Assembly (NCBI GenBank): GCA_938034415.1
Contig: CALHLE010000007.1
Span: 1-55,620 of the forward strand
Length of the DNA stretch: 55,620 bases
Direction: 5' to 3'
Origin: an uncultured Anaerolineae bacterium
GTDB taxonomy: Bacteria > Chloroflexota > Anaerolineae > J036 > Brachytrichaceae
This document shows positions 53,802 through 55,620 of the stretch, piece by piece (position 1 is the first letter of the stretch; the number at the start of each line of letters is the position of its first letter). The notes below the pieces were generated by a model. The model worked only from the letters and a program-made list of their open reading frames with translations. It was not told the DNA's origin and did not search any database. The position numbers and the translations under genes are program-made.

Positions 53802-54995
53802 ATGCAGACTACCCTTCAGATTACACGCGCCGAATTTCGCGCCCGCGCTGAGCGTTTGCTGGAGTGCATACGAGCGCAAAAGCTGAGCGGCGTTGTGCTC
53901 TTCGATAGCGCGTATGTGCAGTACTTCTCCGGCTTCGCGTTCATTCCCACCGAGCGACCGATTGCGTTCGTGATGAACGCGCGAGGGGAGCAGGCGATGT
54001 TCGTGCCGCAGCTGGAGCTAGAACATGCGCGCGCCCAAACCGGCATTGAGCGCGTGGAGCACTATGTTGAGTATCCCTACACACCGCATCCGGCGCATGT
54101 GCTGGCCTCACTATTGGCCGACATGGGCATTAAGCAGCGGATCGGAGCGGACAACGACGGCTATCCGTGGATCTTTGGCTATCGCGGTCCGGCACTGAGC
54201 GAGACGACCGGCGCGGAGGTTGTGCGGGTGACAGCGTTCGTCGAAGATATGATGATGATCAAAAGTCCGGCCGAGATCGCGCTGATCAAGGAGAGCGCCA
54301 AGTGGGGCAACTTGGCGCATCGCTTGTTGCAGCGCTACACACGCCCCGGCGCAACCGAAACCGAGGTCAGCTTGCGCGCCAGCCAGGAAGCCACGCTGGC
54401 CATGCTGGAAACGCTTGGGCCGCTGTATGCCTCGCGCAGCCTGTATGGCGACGGCGCATCCGCTGGCTATCGCGGGCAGATCGGACGCAATGCGGCTATT
54501 CCTCATGCCCTGGCTAACAACATCACCTTCCAACCAGGGGACGTGCTGGTCACCGGCGCCGGCGCCCCGATGTGGGGCTATAACAGCGAACTCGAGCGCA
54601 CCATGGCGATCGGCAGCCTGACGGATGAACAGAAGCGCATGTTCGATCACATGGTGGCGCTGCAGGACCTGGCCATCCGGTCGCTGCGACCGGGCGTTAA
54701 ATGTTCGGATGTAGATCGCGCCGTGCGCACCTACTTCGAACAACACGATCTGATGCTGTATTGGAAGCACCACACCGGCCACGCCATTGGCCTGCGCTAC
54801 CACGAAGCGCCCTTCCTGGATGTGGGCGACGACACCGAGATCAAGCCGGGCATGGTGTTTACCGTGGAGCCGGGGCTATATGCCGCGCATCTGGGTGGCT
54901 TTCGTCACTCCGATACCGTCGTCATCACCGAGGACGGCTACGAGATCATCACCTACTACCCGCGCGATCTGGCGAGCCTCACCATCCCGGTCTGA
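53802..54995 (+). CDS. M24 family (Xaa-Pro dipeptidase/creatinase-like) protein
   Basis: A 397-residue protein with the creatinase N-terminal domain (about 1-150: GVVLFDSAYVQYFSGF) and a pita-bread C-terminal domain (about 160-395). Metal-site segments are VTGAGAPMWGYNSELERTM, HTGHAIGLRYHEAPF, FTVEPGLY and GGFRHSDTVVITEDG. In cobalt/manganese peptidases these hold Asp, Asp, His, Glu and Glu. Here the first Asp is replaced, the second is Glu (SELERT), and the last Glu is Ser (RHSDTV). It may therefore be metal-free like creatinase or bind metal differently. It is divergent from the M20 gene and followed 152 bp later by a peptide-binding protein gene. Confidence 0.85.
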   Translation: MQTTLQITRAEFRARAERLLECIRAQKLSGVVLFDSAYVQYFSGFAFIPTERPIAFVMNARGEQAMFVPQLELEHARAQTGIERVEHYVEYPYTPHPAHVLASLLADMGIKQRIGADNDGYPWIFGYRGPALSETTGAEVVRVTAFVEDMMMIKSPAEIALIKESAKWGNLAHRLLQRYTRPGATETEVSLRASQEATLAMLETLGPLYASRSLYGDGASAGYRGQIGRNAAIPHALANNITFQPGDVLVTGAGAPMWGYNSELERTMAIGSLTDEQKRMFDHMVALQDLAIRSLRPGVKCSDVDRAVRTYFEQHDLMLYWKHHTGHAIGLRYHEAPFLDVGDDTEIKPGMVFTVEPGLYAAHLGGFRHSDTVVITEDGYEIITYYPRDLASLTIPV

Positions 54996-55147
54996 GAGAC
55001 GCCATCGCGCCTCGATTTGACACTCTGTGGGAATACGACACAATAACGAAGTTGCGAGTGCGTTGTCTGGCCTGGTGATTCTCTAATCTGCGTAAAGCAG
55101 TGCGCTGACAACCCTAAAAAACACTATCAACTGAGGAGGCAAAACCT

Positions 55148-55620
55148 ATGAGTCAATCGTCCAACTCGATCCCTGTTCGATTGACAGCGACTTTTGGTCT
55201 TGCGCTGACACTTGTGCTTGCTGCATGTGCGGCGCCACCTCAAGCAGCGCCACCGGCGCAGCCATCTGCGAAGGAAGCGAAGCCGGCTGAAACCGCTGCG
55301 CCCGGTCAACCCAAGCCCGGCGGCACATTGCGCGTCGGCACGAACCAGGATGCCGTTGGCTTCGATCCGCACCTGAGTAACGCCACCGCCTCGTATCGCA
55401 TCTTGGAAAACGTCTATAACCAACTCCTGCGCTTCAAGCCGAATCTGGAGATCGAGGGCGATCTGGCAGAGAGCTATCGCGCGATTGACCCTACGACCTG
55501 GGAGTTTAAGCTACGGCAAGGCGTGAAGTTCCACAGCGGCAAGCCACTGACCTCGGCCGATGTCAAATACTCGCTCGAGCGGATTAAAGATCCGCAGGTT
55601 AAGTCGCCGCGCAGCTCGCA
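55148..55620 (+). CDS. ABC transporter solute-binding protein, peptide/nickel (family 5) type (partial)
   Basis: The gene runs off the right edge, so only about 157 residues are visible. It begins with a lipoprotein signal (LTLVLAACAAPPQ), a Pro/Ala-rich linker and the start of the SBP_bac_5 fold: GGTLRVGTNQDAVGFDPHL, VYNQLLRFKPNLEIEGDLAE, TWEFKLRQGVKFHSGKPL and TSADVKYSLERI. The matching permeases would be expected to the right of the window. AGGAGG stands 8 nt before the ATG at 55148. It takes up oligopeptides or similar solutes. The 152-base gap before it shows no hairpin terminator or clear -10. Confidence 0.92.
   Translation, partial: MSQSSNSIPVRLTATFGLALTLVLAACAAPPQAAPPAQPSAKEAKPAETAAPGQPKPGGTLRVGTNQDAVGFDPHLSNATASYRILENVYNQLLRFKPNLEIEGDLAESYRAIDPTTWEFKLRQGVKFHSGKPLTSADVKYSLERIKDPQVKSPRSS

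Overview
This is a dense, high-GC stretch of bacterial chromosome with about 44 protein genes, one tRNA and no intergenic gap over 300 bases. The gene set suggests a Chloroflexota bacterium, probably Anaerolineae-like. The hints are FMN-dependent type 2 isopentenyl-diphosphate isomerase, a membrane-anchored YvcK, a VanW-domain protein, a lipoprotein serpin, a DUF3298 protein and a repeat-rich coiled-coil protein of a kind I associate with Chloroflexota and Cyanobacteria. That placement is inference from protein resemblance. I see no phage, insertion sequence, CRISPR array, restriction system or plasmid gene, so most of the window reads as core chromosome.

Layout. 1-421 is the start of a coiled-coil gene running off the left edge, built from 42-bp and 75-bp tandem units. 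698-4883 holds a membrane protein, a SixA phosphatase with a CYTH-CHAD protein (phosphate or polyphosphate-linked), purQ and a small membrane protein. 4895-9495 is dnaE followed by overlapping mobA. 9629-17241 holds a methyltransferase, a lipoprotein serpin and the minus-strand series ppc, yvcK, gap (central carbon metabolism) closed by a terminator. 17383-21566 has a metal-site-deficient metallo-beta-lactamase-like protein, ribokinase, acpP, fni and a DUF6602-like protein. 21581-26838 is a minus-strand envelope cluster: a lipoprotein gene broken by an in-frame TAG, a GT39-like membrane glycosyltransferase and a secreted PQQ-type sugar dehydrogenase. 26900-36175 has KDPG aldolase, VanW, a degenerate S41 peptidase-like lipoprotein, a fumarylacetoacetase-family enzyme, a Kef-type antiporter and a membrane-anchored zinc peptidase. 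36380-48126 contains pheT, a ROK kinase, MgtC, an aldo/keto reductase coupled to a HAD phosphatase, an ABC ATPase, cyclophilin, murI and lon. 48161-55620 has tRNA-Gln, an amidohydrolase, formyl-THF cyclo-ligase, a PfkB kinase, a DUF3298 protein, and a peptide module: M20 peptidase, M24 peptidase and a peptide-type ABC binding protein cut by the right edge.

How the genes fit together. Sugar use recurs: ribokinase, PfkB and ROK kinases, KDPG aldolase, aldose reductase/dehydrogenase, PQQ sugar dehydrogenase, GAPDH and PEP carboxylase. Proteolysis and peptide use also recur: Lon, an M6-like peptidase, an S41-like protein, M20, M24, the serpin and the peptide-binding protein.

The clearest cross-window signal is regulatory. 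A TAnnnT hexamer (TAGAAT, TACAAT, TATAAT and similar) lies only 6-9 nt before the start codon of about nine genes that lack a Shine-Dalgarno, while genes with a strong Shine-Dalgarno have none so close. The same TAGAAT hexamer lies 11 nt before the tRNA. This points to frequent leaderless transcription. No single convincing new multi-gene system is visible; the most unusual items are enzymes with altered catalytic residues and the interrupted lipoprotein gene.
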